Shown piece by piece: positions 6,038 through 13,395 of a stretch of 13,992 bases of DNA. The notes beneath the pieces were generated by a model. That model was not told where the DNA came from, did not search any database, and worked only from the letters and a program-made list of their open reading frames with translations. Positions within the stretch are counted from its first letter, which is position 1; the number at the start of each line of letters is the position of its first letter. Source of the stretch: Bacillota bacterium (lineage in GTDB: Bacteria > Bacillota > Sulfobacillia > Thermaerobacterales > RSA17); the NCBI GenBank assembly GCA_017577485.1, contig PKRI01000046.1, positions 1 to 13,992 on the forward strand, in the 5' to 3' direction. The translations under genes were made by a program, and so were the position numbers.

Positions 6038-6812
6038 AACCGCAGGCGTGCCCGGGACGGCCGCAGCCCTTGGAGACCGGGCGCCGGTCCGGGAAGCACC
6101 GGTCGCGGAATCCGCAAAACCGGTCCTGGAGTTCCACGACGTCCACAAGCATTACCCGGGCGTGGATGCCCTTCGCGGCGTGTCGTTCACCCTGCCGCGC
6201 GGGGTGGTGGTCGGCCTGCTGGGCGCCAACGGCAGCGGCAAGTCGACCCTGATCAAACTGGCGGCGGGGATGCTCCGGCCGAATCGCGGGCGCGTGCGGG
6301 TCCTGGGCCTCGAGCCCGGGCGCCGGACCAAGGCTCGCGTCGCCTACCTGCCCGAGGTGGACCACCTCTACGCCTGGATGACCGTGGCCGAGACCCTGGA
6401 CTTCGTCCGGCGCTTCTACGGCGACTGGCAGCCGGAGCGGGAGCGGCTGCTGATGGAGGAACTGGGCCTGCCCGAGCGTCAGCGGGTGGGTGCCCTGTCC
6501 AAGGGCATGCGCGCCCGCCTGCGGCTGGTGCTGGCCCTGTCGCGGGCGGCCGATCTGATCCTGCTGGATGAGCCCCTGTCGGGTATCGACCCGCCGTCGC
6601 GGTCCCGGATCACGCGGGCGATCCTGGCCGCCTACCGCGCGGGCGAGCAGACCCTGCTGCTGTCCACCCACGAGGTGCTGGAGACCGAGTCGCTGTTCGA
6701 CCGGGTGCTGGTCCTGGACCGGGGCCGGGTGGTCCTCGACGGCGACGCCGACAGCCTGCGGGGCCAGGCCGGTCGGTCCATCCAGGCACTGCTGGAGGAG
6801 GTGCTCGGCTGA
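6030..6812 (+). CDS. ABC transporter ATP-binding protein (YtrB-like)
   Basis: The product has 260 residues. Walker A GANGSGKS is at 65-72, signature LSKGMRARL at 156-164, Walker B LILLDEPLSGID at 176-187 with the catalytic Glu181, and the switch His at 214 (LSTHE). At the Q-loop position the sequence reads AYLPEVDHLYAWMTV, with Glu109 where Gln is normal; this variant occurs in multidrug-type ABC-2 ATPases. The first 30 residues are an Ala/Pro-rich extension before the domain starts at VLEFHDVHKHYPG. The ATG at 6030 has AAGGAG about 9 bases upstream, and the permease gene begins on its last base (TGATG), so the two subunits should be made together. It powers export or sensing at the membrane; the substrate is unknown. 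Confidence 0.9.
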   Translation: MTETAGVPGTAAALGDRAPVREAPVAESAKPVLEFHDVHKHYPGVDALRGVSFTLPRGVVVGLLGANGSGKSTLIKLAAGMLRPNRGRVRVLGLEPGRRTKARVAYLPEVDHLYAWMTVAETLDFVRRFYGDWQPERERLLMEELGLPERQRVGALSKGMRARLRLVLALSRAADLILLDEPLSGIDPPSRSRITRAILAAYRAGEQTLLLSTHEVLETESLFDRVLVLDRGRVVLDGDADSLRGQAGRSIQALLEEVLG

Positions 6813-7621
6813 TGAGGGCCTTCGCTGCGCTGCTGCGCAAGGAACTGCGCCAACACGGGCCCACTGCGCTGGCCTTTGCCGGCGTCCTGATCGCCTGGGC
6901 CATCGTCCTTTACAACTTTAAGGAACGCTGGGATGACCTGATCCCGCCGCTGCTGATCCTGCCCATGGGCTTCACGCCCCTGTGGTTCCTGTGGCGGGCG
7001 TACCAGAGCCTCCGGGCCGAGTGGAGCGGCCGGCACGCACACCTGCTGCTGGCGCTGCCGGTCCCGGGGTGGTACCTGACCCTCAGCAAGTTCCTCGTGC
7101 TCTTGCTGGAGGTGGGCCTTTACGCGGCGGTCCACGCCGGGGCCATCTACCTGGTGGCGGTCCACGATGACCTGCGGCACTTCAGCAGCCCGTACCTGAG
7201 TGATTCCGTGGGGAACGCATTCATCAGGGCCACACTGTGGACCGCCTTCCGCACCGTGCTGCTGTTGGTGCCCCACGGCATTCTGATCTTAGCGGCCGCG
7301 TACGGGATCATCCACGTGTCCTGGCTGGCGTCGAGGCTGCTCCCGCTTTCCCGGGGGCGCAGGATCGTGTCGGTCCTGATCCTGGCCGGTCTCGGCTGGA
7401 TGATGTGGCGCGGCGCCTGGCTGCTGGGACTGGCACTGTCGTGGCTGCCGCGGATCCCCGTGGCCCAGGGGATGTGGATCGAGGGGCGGTCGGCAGACGC
7501 CCTGTGGCTCATCCACTCCACTGTGACGGTGGCCGCCGGCCCGGTGGTGGGCCTGCTGCTGTTGACCGCGGCGCTCTACGCCGCAGGTTCCTGGCTGCTG
7601 GAGCGCGAGGTGGAGCTTTGA
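6812..7621 (+). CDS. ABC-2 type permease subunit
   Basis: The product has 269 residues with about six hydrophobic segments: 17-35, 43-61, 92-116, 147-170, 184-210 and 238-262. MRAFAALLRKELRQHGPTAL at the start is the typical amphipathic RKE(L/F)R opening of ABC-2 membrane subunits. It is translationally coupled to the ATPase by a one-base overlap and would form the transport channel with it. Charged loops near 36-42 and 117-135 would face the solvent. It resembles the membrane partners in YtrA-controlled operons, but divergence is high in this family and the substrate cannot be named. Confidence 0.85.
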   Translation: MRAFAALLRKELRQHGPTALAFAGVLIAWAIVLYNFKERWDDLIPPLLILPMGFTPLWFLWRAYQSLRAEWSGRHAHLLLALPVPGWYLTLSKFLVLLLEVGLYAAVHAGAIYLVAVHDDLRHFSSPYLSDSVGNAFIRATLWTAFRTVLLLVPHGILILAAAYGIIHVSWLASRLLPLSRGRRIVSVLILAGLGWMMWRGAWLLGLALSWLPRIPVAQGMWIEGRSADALWLIHSTVTVAAGPVVGLLLLTAALYAAGSWLLEREVEL

Positions 7622-7634
7622 GGAGGTGGTGCCC

Positions 7635-7781
7635 GTGCGCCGGCTGTTGATTCTCACGGTCCTGTTGGCCCTGGCGGCGGGATGCGTGCTGGACCTCCAT
7701 TCCAACGGCATTGTGGACATTTTCGGCAGCCTGTTCGAGGTCCTGGATCCGTCGACGGAGTCCGTCCAGCAACCCTTGTGA
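7635..7781 (+). CDS. Small lipoprotein of 48 residues, last gene of the ABC operon
   Basis: GTG at 7635 opens a 48-residue frame: an RR start, a hydrophobic stretch (LLILTVLLALAAGC) ending in a lipobox LAAG-C with Cys17, then about 31 mature residues (VLDLHSNGIVDIFGSLFEVL, DPSTESVQQPL). A textbook AGGAGGT (7621-7627) lies 7 bases before the GTG and overlaps the end of the permease gene, so it belongs to the operon. I do not recognise a family. The lipobox predicts anchoring to the outer face of the membrane, where it could be an accessory or sensor subunit of the transporter. The strong ribosome binding site and signal make a real gene likely despite its size. Confidence 0.75.
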   Translation: MRRLLILTVLLALAAGCVLDLHSNGIVDIFGSLFEVLDPSTESVQQPL

Positions 7782-7794
7782 GGGTGGGCCGGAT

Positions 7795-7814
7795 GCAGCC
7801 CGGATCCGGGCTGC
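7795..7814 (+). terminator. Perfect 20-base palindrome after the ABC operon, possible terminator
   Basis: The palindrome spans 7795-7814 and forms an 8-bp stem GCAGCCCG/CGGGCTGC with a GATC loop. It lies 14 bases after the lipoprotein stop. No run of T follows, so it is either a weak terminator or a stem that protects mRNA ends. Confidence 0.4.
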
Positions 7815-8035
7815 CGGGCGGCGCCGGTGCCGGCCGGTGCCGGCGCGCCCAGGCAGGGCCCGGCATGTGTCCCAGCAGCAGCCCGGCAGGAATATGAAGT
7901 CTTTGCATGGCACGGAGGCCGTGGAAGCCTTCGCCCGGTGCGGAGGTGGTCCGGGGTGCGACCCGGGCGTACGCGGCCCCGGGCCGTCATATTGGGAAGC
8001 ACGGGGCGGCAAGGGAAACCTCCGGCCCCGCCAGG

Positions 8036-8047
8036 CTAGTGCACCAG
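8036..8047 (+). promoter_or_regulatory. Third copy of the GntR operator box, upstream of lemA
   Basis: CTAGTGCACCAG shares its first 11 bases with the second operator box of the GntR promoter (5541-5551) and is itself a near-palindrome (10 of 12 bases). It lies 34 bases before the lemA ATG. No clear -35/-10 pair surrounds it. The rest of 7782-8081 holds the palindrome at 7795-7814 and no further gene that I can support. Confidence 0.45.
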
Positions 8048-8081
8048 GGTGATCCCGTCACCGTCGGGGAGGGCCGGGTCC

Positions 8082-8663
8082 ATGGCCATCATCGCGTTTT
8101 CAGCCGTCGTCATCCTGCTCCTGCTCTACGTGGTCTTCACCTACAACGGGCTGGTCCAGCTGCGGAACCGCGTGGACAACGCCTGGGCGCAGGTGGACGT
8201 CCAGCTGCAGCGCCGCTGGGACCTGATCCCGAAGGTGGCGGAGGTGGCGGCGGCCTACCTGTCCCACGAACACGAAACCCTGATGAACCTCACCCGTGCC
8301 CGCACGCGGGTAGCGGAGGCCGGCAGCGACCCGGCGGCCCGAGCCGAGGCCGAGGAGGGCCTGACGTCGGCCTTCCGGCAGTTGTTTGCCGTGGCCGAGG
8401 CTTACCCGGACCTGAAGGCCAACACGGTCATGATGGAAGTGCAGCGGGAACTCAGCGAGACCGAGAGCAAGATCGGGTTCGCGCGCCAGTTCTACAACGA
8501 CACCGTCATGATGTACAACACCCGCCTCGACACGTTGCCCACCAACCTGGTGGCGCGGCAGATGGGGTTCCAGCCGCGGGAGTACTTCGCCGTCAGGGAC
8601 GAGCGCCGGCGGGAGATGCCGGAACTGAACCTGGGACCGGGTCGTTCCGGGTCGGGCCGGTGA
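8082..8663 (+). CDS. lemA: LemA family protein
   Basis: The product has 193 residues, the normal size. One N-terminal membrane helix (3-19) is followed by the classic YNGLVQLRNRVDNAWAQVDV, QLQRRWDLIPKV signature (21-52). A long helical bundle contains YPDLKANTVMMEVQRELSET and E.KIGFARQFYNDTVMMYNT (108-146). The end is FQPREYFAVRDERR. LemA proteins have an outside-facing N-terminus and a cytosolic coiled domain; their biochemical role is not established. The ATG at 8082 is chosen over the GTG at 8049 because GGGGAGGG lies 8-9 bases upstream. The following DUF2207 gene overlaps it by 4 bases, a pairing common in Firmicutes, so the two probably act together in the envelope. An operator box lies just upstream. 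Confidence 0.93.
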   Translation: MAIIAFSAVVILLLLYVVFTYNGLVQLRNRVDNAWAQVDVQLQRRWDLIPKVAEVAAAYLSHEHETLMNLTRARTRVAEAGSDPAARAEAEEGLTSAFRQLFAVAEAYPDLKANTVMMEVQRELSETESKIGFARQFYNDTVMMYNTRLDTLPTNLVARQMGFQPREYFAVRDERRREMPELNLGPGRSGSGR

Positions 8664-10555
8664 CGGTGGGGCGCATCCGCCGTTCTCGCCGCCCTACGGG
8701 TCACCGCTCGGGCCTCGGGGCTGCGGGCGCTGCGCCATCGCTGCTGGCCATCCTGGCTCTCCTCGTGCTCCTGGCTCTCCCGGCCCCCGCACTCCCTGTC
8801 GCCCCCGGCGGCACCCGCATCGCCGCTGCCCAGGAGAAATCCGTCACCTTCCCCGAGGCCCGCATCGAGGCCGTGGTGGAGCCCGACGGCAGCCTGCTGG
8901 TCACCGAAAGCCGCACCTACCGCTTTCAGGGCTCGTACTCCTGGTGGGAGCAGTGGATCCCCCACGGCGACTATGAGGTGGCGGTTCTGGGGGTCGGCGA
9001 GCCGGGCCTGGACTACGAGGCCGCGGGCACGGGCCTGCCGGGCACCTACGCCGTGACCGTCACGCCCGGCTACACCCAGGTGCGCTGGCACTTCCAGGCG
9101 ACCAACGAGGACCGCACCTTCGTCTTGCGCTACCGGGCGGCGGGCGCCGTGGCCGTCCACGACGACGTGGCGGAACTGTACTGGCAGTTCATCGGCGACG
9201 GGTGGGAGGCCGGCACCGGCCGCGCCCGGGTGGAGTTGACGCTGCCGGACGGCGCCGGTGACGTGCTGGCGTGGGGCCACGGCCCGCTGCACGGCGAGGT
9301 GTTCCTGGAGGAAGGCCGGGTCATCTGGGACGTGCTGGACCTGCCGCCAGAGACCATGCTGGAAGGGCGGGTCGTGTTCGACCCGGCGGCGGTCCCGGGC
9401 GGGCGCCGCACGGGCCGGGCGGCACTGCCGGCCATCCTGGCGGAGGAGCGGGCGCTGGCTGCCCAGGCCGATCGGCTGCGGTGGATCATCCGCCTGGACC
9501 TGGCGGTGGCGCTGGTGGCCCTGATCGTGGGGCCGGTGGCGCTGGTCCGGTTCGTGCGCCGGCACGGGCGCGATCCCAAGCCGGACTGGACCGGCGCCTA
9601 CTACCGGGAGCTGCCGGGCGACTACGGGCCGGCCGAGTTGACGCGCCTGTTGTCCCGCGACCCGTGGAGCCGCCTGGGGCCGGGCCTGGCGGCGACCCTG
9701 CTGGACCTGGCCCGGCGGGGCCACGTGCGCCTGGAGCCGGTGACCACCACCACCTGGCTGGGCCGGACCAAAGAAGACCTGGCCGTGGCCCGGGGGGAGC
9801 CGCGCGACGGCGACGTGCTGCAGCCCCATGAGCGGCTGCTGGTGGACTTCCTGCTGGGCACCGTGGCGGCAGGGGCGCCGGAACTGCGCCTGTCCACCCT
9901 GAGCCGCTGGTTCTCCAAGCATCAGGAGGCCAGCCGCAACTTCCTCCGTCAGTGGAATCAGCTGCTGGACCGGCGCAGCGAGGAACTGGGCTTCTGGACC
10001 CTTACGCCGGAAGAGGAGCAGCGCTCGCGGCGGGACCGCACCCGCCTAGCCCTCGGGTCGGCCGCGGCGCTGGTGCTGGTGTGGCTGGTCAACCAGTGGA
10101 CCACCTGGACCGAACTGGTGCTGGTGCCGCTGGCCGCCGCCGGGCTCCTGGCGGCCCTGCTGGTGCAGCGGCGCAGCCAGTACGGGTCGAACCAGAAGGC
10201 GCGGTGGGACGCGTTCCGCCGGTTCCTGCTGCACTTTTCCCGCCTGGACCTGGCCGAGGTTCCGGCCGTGACCCTGTGGGAGCACTACCTGGTGTTCGCC
10301 ACTGTCCTGGGCGTGGCCGAGCAGGTCTTGAAGCAAATGAAGGAACTGCTGCCGAAACTGCAGGAGCGGGCCGCCGTGGACCCCACCCGGTACGCCGTGC
10401 ACACCGCCGCCAGGACCTTCAGCGCCCAGCGCCTGGAGGCCATGAACCGGGTGGCCTCGGGGGGAGCCGGGGGCCTGGCTGACGGGTCAGCGGCCGGCGA
10501 TGGGCAGGCGCTAGAGTCGGTATTCGCCGAAACCGGCCAGCCCTGTGCATTGTAA
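8660..10555 (+). CDS. DUF2207 domain membrane protein
   Basis: The product has 631 residues. It has a signal/anchor at 26-47, then an extracytoplasmic beta-rich DUF2207 domain (about 60-245; TFPEARIEAVVEPDGSLLVT, the paired-Trp element YSWWEQWIPHG, ELYWQFIGDGW). A membrane helix is at 277-297. A cytosolic region (300-460) carries DYGPAELTRLL and LDLARRGHVRLE, which looks like a winged-helix fold. Two more helices (465-478, 484-502) are followed by LWEHYLVFATVLGVAEQVLK (539-558), the usual end block of the family. The GTG at 8660 overlaps the lemA stop (GTGA); the GTG at 8666 is an alternative. The function is unknown. Its pairing with LemA suggests envelope maintenance or signalling. The Gly/Ala-rich tail (600-631) is probably disordered. 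Confidence 0.88.
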   Translation: MTVGRIRRSRRPTGHRSGLGAAGAAPSLLAILALLVLLALPAPALPVAPGGTRIAAAQEKSVTFPEARIEAVVEPDGSLLVTESRTYRFQGSYSWWEQWIPHGDYEVAVLGVGEPGLDYEAAGTGLPGTYAVTVTPGYTQVRWHFQATNEDRTFVLRYRAAGAVAVHDDVAELYWQFIGDGWEAGTGRARVELTLPDGAGDVLAWGHGPLHGEVFLEEGRVIWDVLDLPPETMLEGRVVFDPAAVPGGRRTGRAALPAILAEERALAAQADRLRWIIRLDLAVALVALIVGPVALVRFVRRHGRDPKPDWTGAYYRELPGDYGPAELTRLLSRDPWSRLGPGLAATLLDLARRGHVRLEPVTTTTWLGRTKEDLAVARGEPRDGDVLQPHERLLVDFLLGTVAAGAPELRLSTLSRWFSKHQEASRNFLRQWNQLLDRRSEELGFWTLTPEEEQRSRRDRTRLALGSAAALVLVWLVNQWTTWTELVLVPLAAAGLLAALLVQRRSQYGSNQKARWDAFRRFLLHFSRLDLAEVPAVTLWEHYLVFATVLGVAEQVLKQMKELLPKLQERAAVDPTRYAVHTAARTFSAQRLEAMNRVASGGAGGLADGSAAGDGQALESVFAETGQPCAL

Positions 10556-10744
10556 AGCTTGTTCGACTCTTATCCCAGTTCGTTCACCTCGTTTCGTGCA
10601 CAATAGACGCCTTCCCGGTCTTAAAACGGCCTGGCGCCGGGCTGCCTGCCGTTCGACGGGCCCGTTAAGGGGCTGAACGCGCTTACATTGCACGGAAGGA
10701 CTCCGTCCGGGGCCGATAAGAGGGGAAATGCCCTTCCATTGCAC
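10545..10744. repeat. Four-unit mirror-symmetric repeat array, 51-base period
   Basis: Units A (from 10545) and B (from 10596) read on the plus strand; units C (from 10693) and D (from 10744) read on the minus strand. Both pairs have a 51-base step and all four are symmetric about 10644/10645. Every unit has GTGCA at positions 1-5, A at 10 and CTTA at 25-28. C and D agree at 28 of the first 37 positions, and A and D share an 8-base block CTCTTATC. The array fills the gap between the convergent DUF2207 and LytTR genes and includes the last codons of the former. It has no T-run like a terminator. It may be a protein-binding array, a structured RNA or a mobile-element remnant. Confidence 0.6.
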
Positions 10745-10802
10745 GGGGGACGGGGCGCCAGGAACGGTGCACGCCGGCCGCGTGCACACCGCGCGGGACC
10801 CG

Positions 10803-11801
10803 TCACGCTCCCGGCCAGAAGCGCCGCTTCAATTCCGCGGCGCGGCTCCGGGCCACGGGGATCGTGGTGGTCTTGCCGCCCTGGCGCACCGTCAGCAGGT
10901 AGGTGCCGTTGGCAAAGGGGCTGATGGCCCGCACGTGGGACAGGTTCACGATGTAGCCCCGGTGGCAGCGGAAGAAGCGGTCCGCGGGCAGGGCCTGCTC
11001 CAGCTCGCGCAGCGCCTGCCGCGTCAGGTACTGGGACTGCCGCGTGTAGACCATGACCTGGTCCTGCTCGGCGGTGATGTAGACCACCTCGTCCACCGGG
11101 ATGGGGATGGTGGCGTCCTCGAGGACCCCGAGGACCCAGCGGGCTTCAGGGACGCGGCCGCCGCGTCCCGCGCCGTCCCCGGCCCCGCCGCCCGCACCGC
11201 CGCTGCCCGCACCGCCGGCGCCCCCACTGCCGGAGCCACTGCCCGCACCGCCGCCGCCTGCACTTCCGCCACCCTCGCTCCGGGTGCCTCCGGAGGCGTC
11301 CACGACGCTGCCGTCTCGGCGGCCCGGGGTGCCGCTGCCGGGGACCTCCTCGTCGCCGGGGTCCGTCCGGGCGCCGGCACCGGCGCCGTGTCCGGCCGCT
11401 GCCCTGCTCCGGCCGAGCCGCGTTCGCTCCCGCACCCGCTGCAGGGCCTCGCTGAGCCGCGCCGGATCCAGGGGCTTCAGCAGGTAGTCCAGGGCCCGGG
11501 TCTCGAACGCCTTCAGCGCATACTCGTCATAAGCAGATACAAACACCACCGCCGGGGCCCCCGGCCGGTCGCGCAGCTGCTGCGCCAGTTCGATGCCGGA
11601 CACCCCGGGCATGGCGATGTCCAGGAACACCACGTCGTACTCCAGGTTCTCGATCAGGTGCAGGGCCTCGCGGGCGGTGGCGGCCTCGCCGATGATCTCC
11701 ACGTCGGGGAAGCGGCCGCAGTGGTACCGCATCTCGGCCCGGGCCGGGTACTCGTCGTCCACGATCAGCACGCGGATGGGCCGTTCCGGGTTGGCGCTCA
11801 C
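10803..11801 (-). CDS. LytTR-family response regulator
   Basis: The product has 332 residues. The receiver domain is at 9-125, with Asp15/Asp16, phospho-acceptor Asp61 (FLDIAMPG), Ser89 and Lys109 (LKP). The LytTR DNA-binding domain is at about 221-328 (IPIPVDEVVYITAEQDQVMV, FFRCHRGYIVNLSHVRAISP). Between them is an unusually long linker, 126-220, whose part 176-215 is almost only Gly, Ala and Ser. Normal LytTR regulators are about 240 residues, so the linker accounts for the excess. The GTG at 11801 overlaps the kinase stop by 4 bases (GTGA), with GGGGAGG about 10 bases upstream inside the kinase gene, so the two are translationally coupled. Targets are unknown; LytTR proteins bind pairs of direct repeats upstream of promoters. 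Confidence 0.9.
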   Translation of the reverse strand: MSANPERPIRVLIVDDEYPARAEMRYHCGRFPDVEIIGEAATAREALHLIENLEYDVVFLDIAMPGVSGIELAQQLRDRPGAPAVVFVSAYDEYALKAFETRALDYLLKPLDPARLSEALQRVRERTRLGRSRAAAGHGAGAGARTDPGDEEVPGSGTPGRRDGSVVDASGGTRSEGGGSAGGGGAGSGSGSGGAGGAGSGGAGGGAGDGAGRGGRVPEARWVLGVLEDATIPIPVDEVVYITAEQDQVMVYTRQSQYLTRQALRELEQALPADRFFRCHRGYIVNLSHVRAISPFANGTYLLTVRQGGKTTTIPVARSRAAELKRRFWPGA

Positions 11802-12958
11802 AGCCCGGCAGCCTCCCCGGCGGCCCGCAGCGAGGCGGCTTTGGGCAGCGGTTCCCGCTGCACCGGAACCCGCATCCGCACCGCCGTCCCGCGGCCCGGG
11901 CGGCTCCGCACCTTGAGCCGGTAGTCCTCGCCGTAGAGCCCCACCAGGCGCTCGTTGATGTTGGCCAGCCCCAGGCCCATGCCGGTTCCCGAGCCCGGCT
12001 GGAACAGCGTCGCCATGCGCTCGGGCGTCATGCCCGTGCCGTTGTCGATCACCATCACGATCAGGTGCTGCCCGCGCACCTGGCAGGTGATCAGGATCTT
12101 GCCGCCGCCTTCCCGGCGCGCCACCCCGTGGACCACAGCGTTCTCCACCAGCGGCTGCAGCATCAGCACCGGGACGAGGCAGCCCAGGGCCGCAGGCTGC
12201 ACCCGGAAGCGGACCTGCAGGTTCTCGCCGAACCGGGCGCGCTCGATCTCCAGGTAGGTCTGGACGTATTCCAGCTCGTCGTCCAGGCGGATGAAGTCGC
12301 CCCGCACCGTCAGCACCCGCCGCAGGAACGAGGCCAACTGCATCAGCAGTTCCCGCGCCCGGTCGATGTCGTGCCGCGAGAACATCAGCACCGTGTTCAG
12401 GGCGTTGAAGAGGAAGTGCGGGCGGATCTGGGCCTGCAGCGCTTCCAGGCGGGCCCGCGCCGCCAGTTCCCGCAGGCGGTCGGTCTCGCCCGCTTCCAGC
12501 TGCAGGCTGAGGATCTGCGAGATGCCCACCGCCAGGCGCAGGTCGGCGCTGGGGACGGTGCTGGGGTCGTGCCGGTAGAGCTTGACGGTGCCGGCCACGC
12601 GGTCCCGCACCTTCAGCGGGGCGATCACCGCCGCGTGCAGGGGACAGGGACAGCCGGCCACCGGGCAGGCCAGGTCGGCCTTGCTCTGGGCCACCTGGAC
12701 CTGTCCCGTCCGCAGCGCCCGCCGCGTGGCCTCGGTGATGATGGGCTGCCCCTGGACCATGTACGGGCACCCGACGCCGGCGTAGCCCAGCACGGTCTCG
12801 CGGTCGGTGATGGCCACCGCGTCGACCCCGGCGATGTCGCGGATGATCTCGGCGGTTTTCTGGGCCGTGTCGAAGTTGAGCCCCTGGCGGATGACCGGCC
12901 CGCTCTCCTCGCCGATGCGGAAGGTGTGGTCCAGGAACTGCCACTCGGTTGCCGCCAC
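11798..12958 (-). CDS. Soluble LytS-type sensor histidine kinase with a Cys-rich GAF domain
   Basis: The product has 386 residues. A GAF-like domain is at about 25-150. The His_kinase domain holds IRPHFLFNALNTV, with His181 the likely phosphorylation site. The HATPase domain has the N box QPLVENAVVHG (268-278, Asn273), DNGTGM (305-310) and GMGLGLANINERL (326-338). No membrane segment is visible and no 5TM region precedes it, so it should sense something inside the cell. The GAF domain carries Cys64 (GVGCPYM) and a cluster Cys98, Cys103, Cys105 (LACPVAGCPCPLH). Related GAF domains usually keep only part of this, so a metal or redox cofactor is possible (inference). The GTG at 12958 has AGGGGAGG 8 bases upstream. 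The paired regulator follows with a 4-base overlap. Confidence 0.88.
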   Translation of the reverse strand: MAATEWQFLDHTFRIGEESGPVIRQGLNFDTAQKTAEIIRDIAGVDAVAITDRETVLGYAGVGCPYMVQGQPIITEATRRALRTGQVQVAQSKADLACPVAGCPCPLHAAVIAPLKVRDRVAGTVKLYRHDPSTVPSADLRLAVGISQILSLQLEAGETDRLRELAARARLEALQAQIRPHFLFNALNTVLMFSRHDIDRARELLMQLASFLRRVLTVRGDFIRLDDELEYVQTYLEIERARFGENLQVRFRVQPAALGCLVPVLMLQPLVENAVVHGVARREGGGKILITCQVRGQHLIVMVIDNGTGMTPERMATLFQPGSGTGMGLGLANINERLVGLYGEDYRLKVRSRPGRGTAVRMRVPVQREPLPKAASLRAAGEAAGL

Positions 12959-13395
12959 ACCAGCGACCTCCCCTGACGGGATTCCACCAGTGCCGGCCAC
13001 ATGCCTGTCGAAGGCAGCGCAAGATGTCGAGCCGGCTGCCCGCGGCCCTGAGCCCGCGACGCCCGGCGGCAGGGGACTGGCGCCGAAGCCGGCCCCGGGC
13101 CCCCGGCGCCCCGCCCCGCCCCGCAAACCGGCCAGCGGGCGGCTTCGGCCGGTGAAGCGCCTGTTCTCGGCCGTCAGCGGTCGTTTTCGCGCCCCGAGGT
13201 GCCCGGAGCGCCGGCCGCGGTCCACCGATGCCTGTCACGGCTCACCGGTGCATCTCGGGCCGCTCCATCGACCAGATGCGGAAATTCCCCGGCAGGCCTG
13301 CGTCGTAGGCCTACCATAGGGTGCAACAACCCGAGCAGCATCGGCCTGGCGGCGGCAGCGAGCCGCCGGCCGCGGCCAGTTGGAGGTGCGAAGGC
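12959..13395. other. Divergent intergenic region between the kinase and malate synthase genes
   Basis: No gene is supported. It must hold both divergent promoters, but I find no convincing -35/-10 pair. Noted are a 10-base palindrome GTAGGCCTAC (13305-13314) touching a -10-like TACCAT (13312-13317), and a leader hairpin CGGCGGC-AGCGA-GCCGCCG (13350-13368). CTGGC/GCCAG (13346-13350/13375-13379) could extend the hairpin just before the malate synthase ribosome binding site. Confidence 0.4.

Noticed and set aside
7907..10555. 882-residue frame as one DUF2207 protein
   Set aside because: Its first ~250 residues lie in another frame of lemA and have no protein-like character. The start at 8660 overlapping the lemA stop is far more likely.
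10545..10744. CRISPR array
   Set aside because: Four units in two opposite orientations with internal divergence; no identical repeats, no unique spacers, no cas gene.
11101..11487. Pro-rich plus-strand frame opposite the LytTR gene
   Set aside because: It is the complement of the Gly-rich linker; the proline repeats follow directly from GGC codons on the other strand.
10803..13238. 811-residue minus-strand frame as a single protein
   Set aside because: Everything before 11801 is the out-of-frame shadow of the kinase gene. The receiver domain starts right after GTG at 11801.
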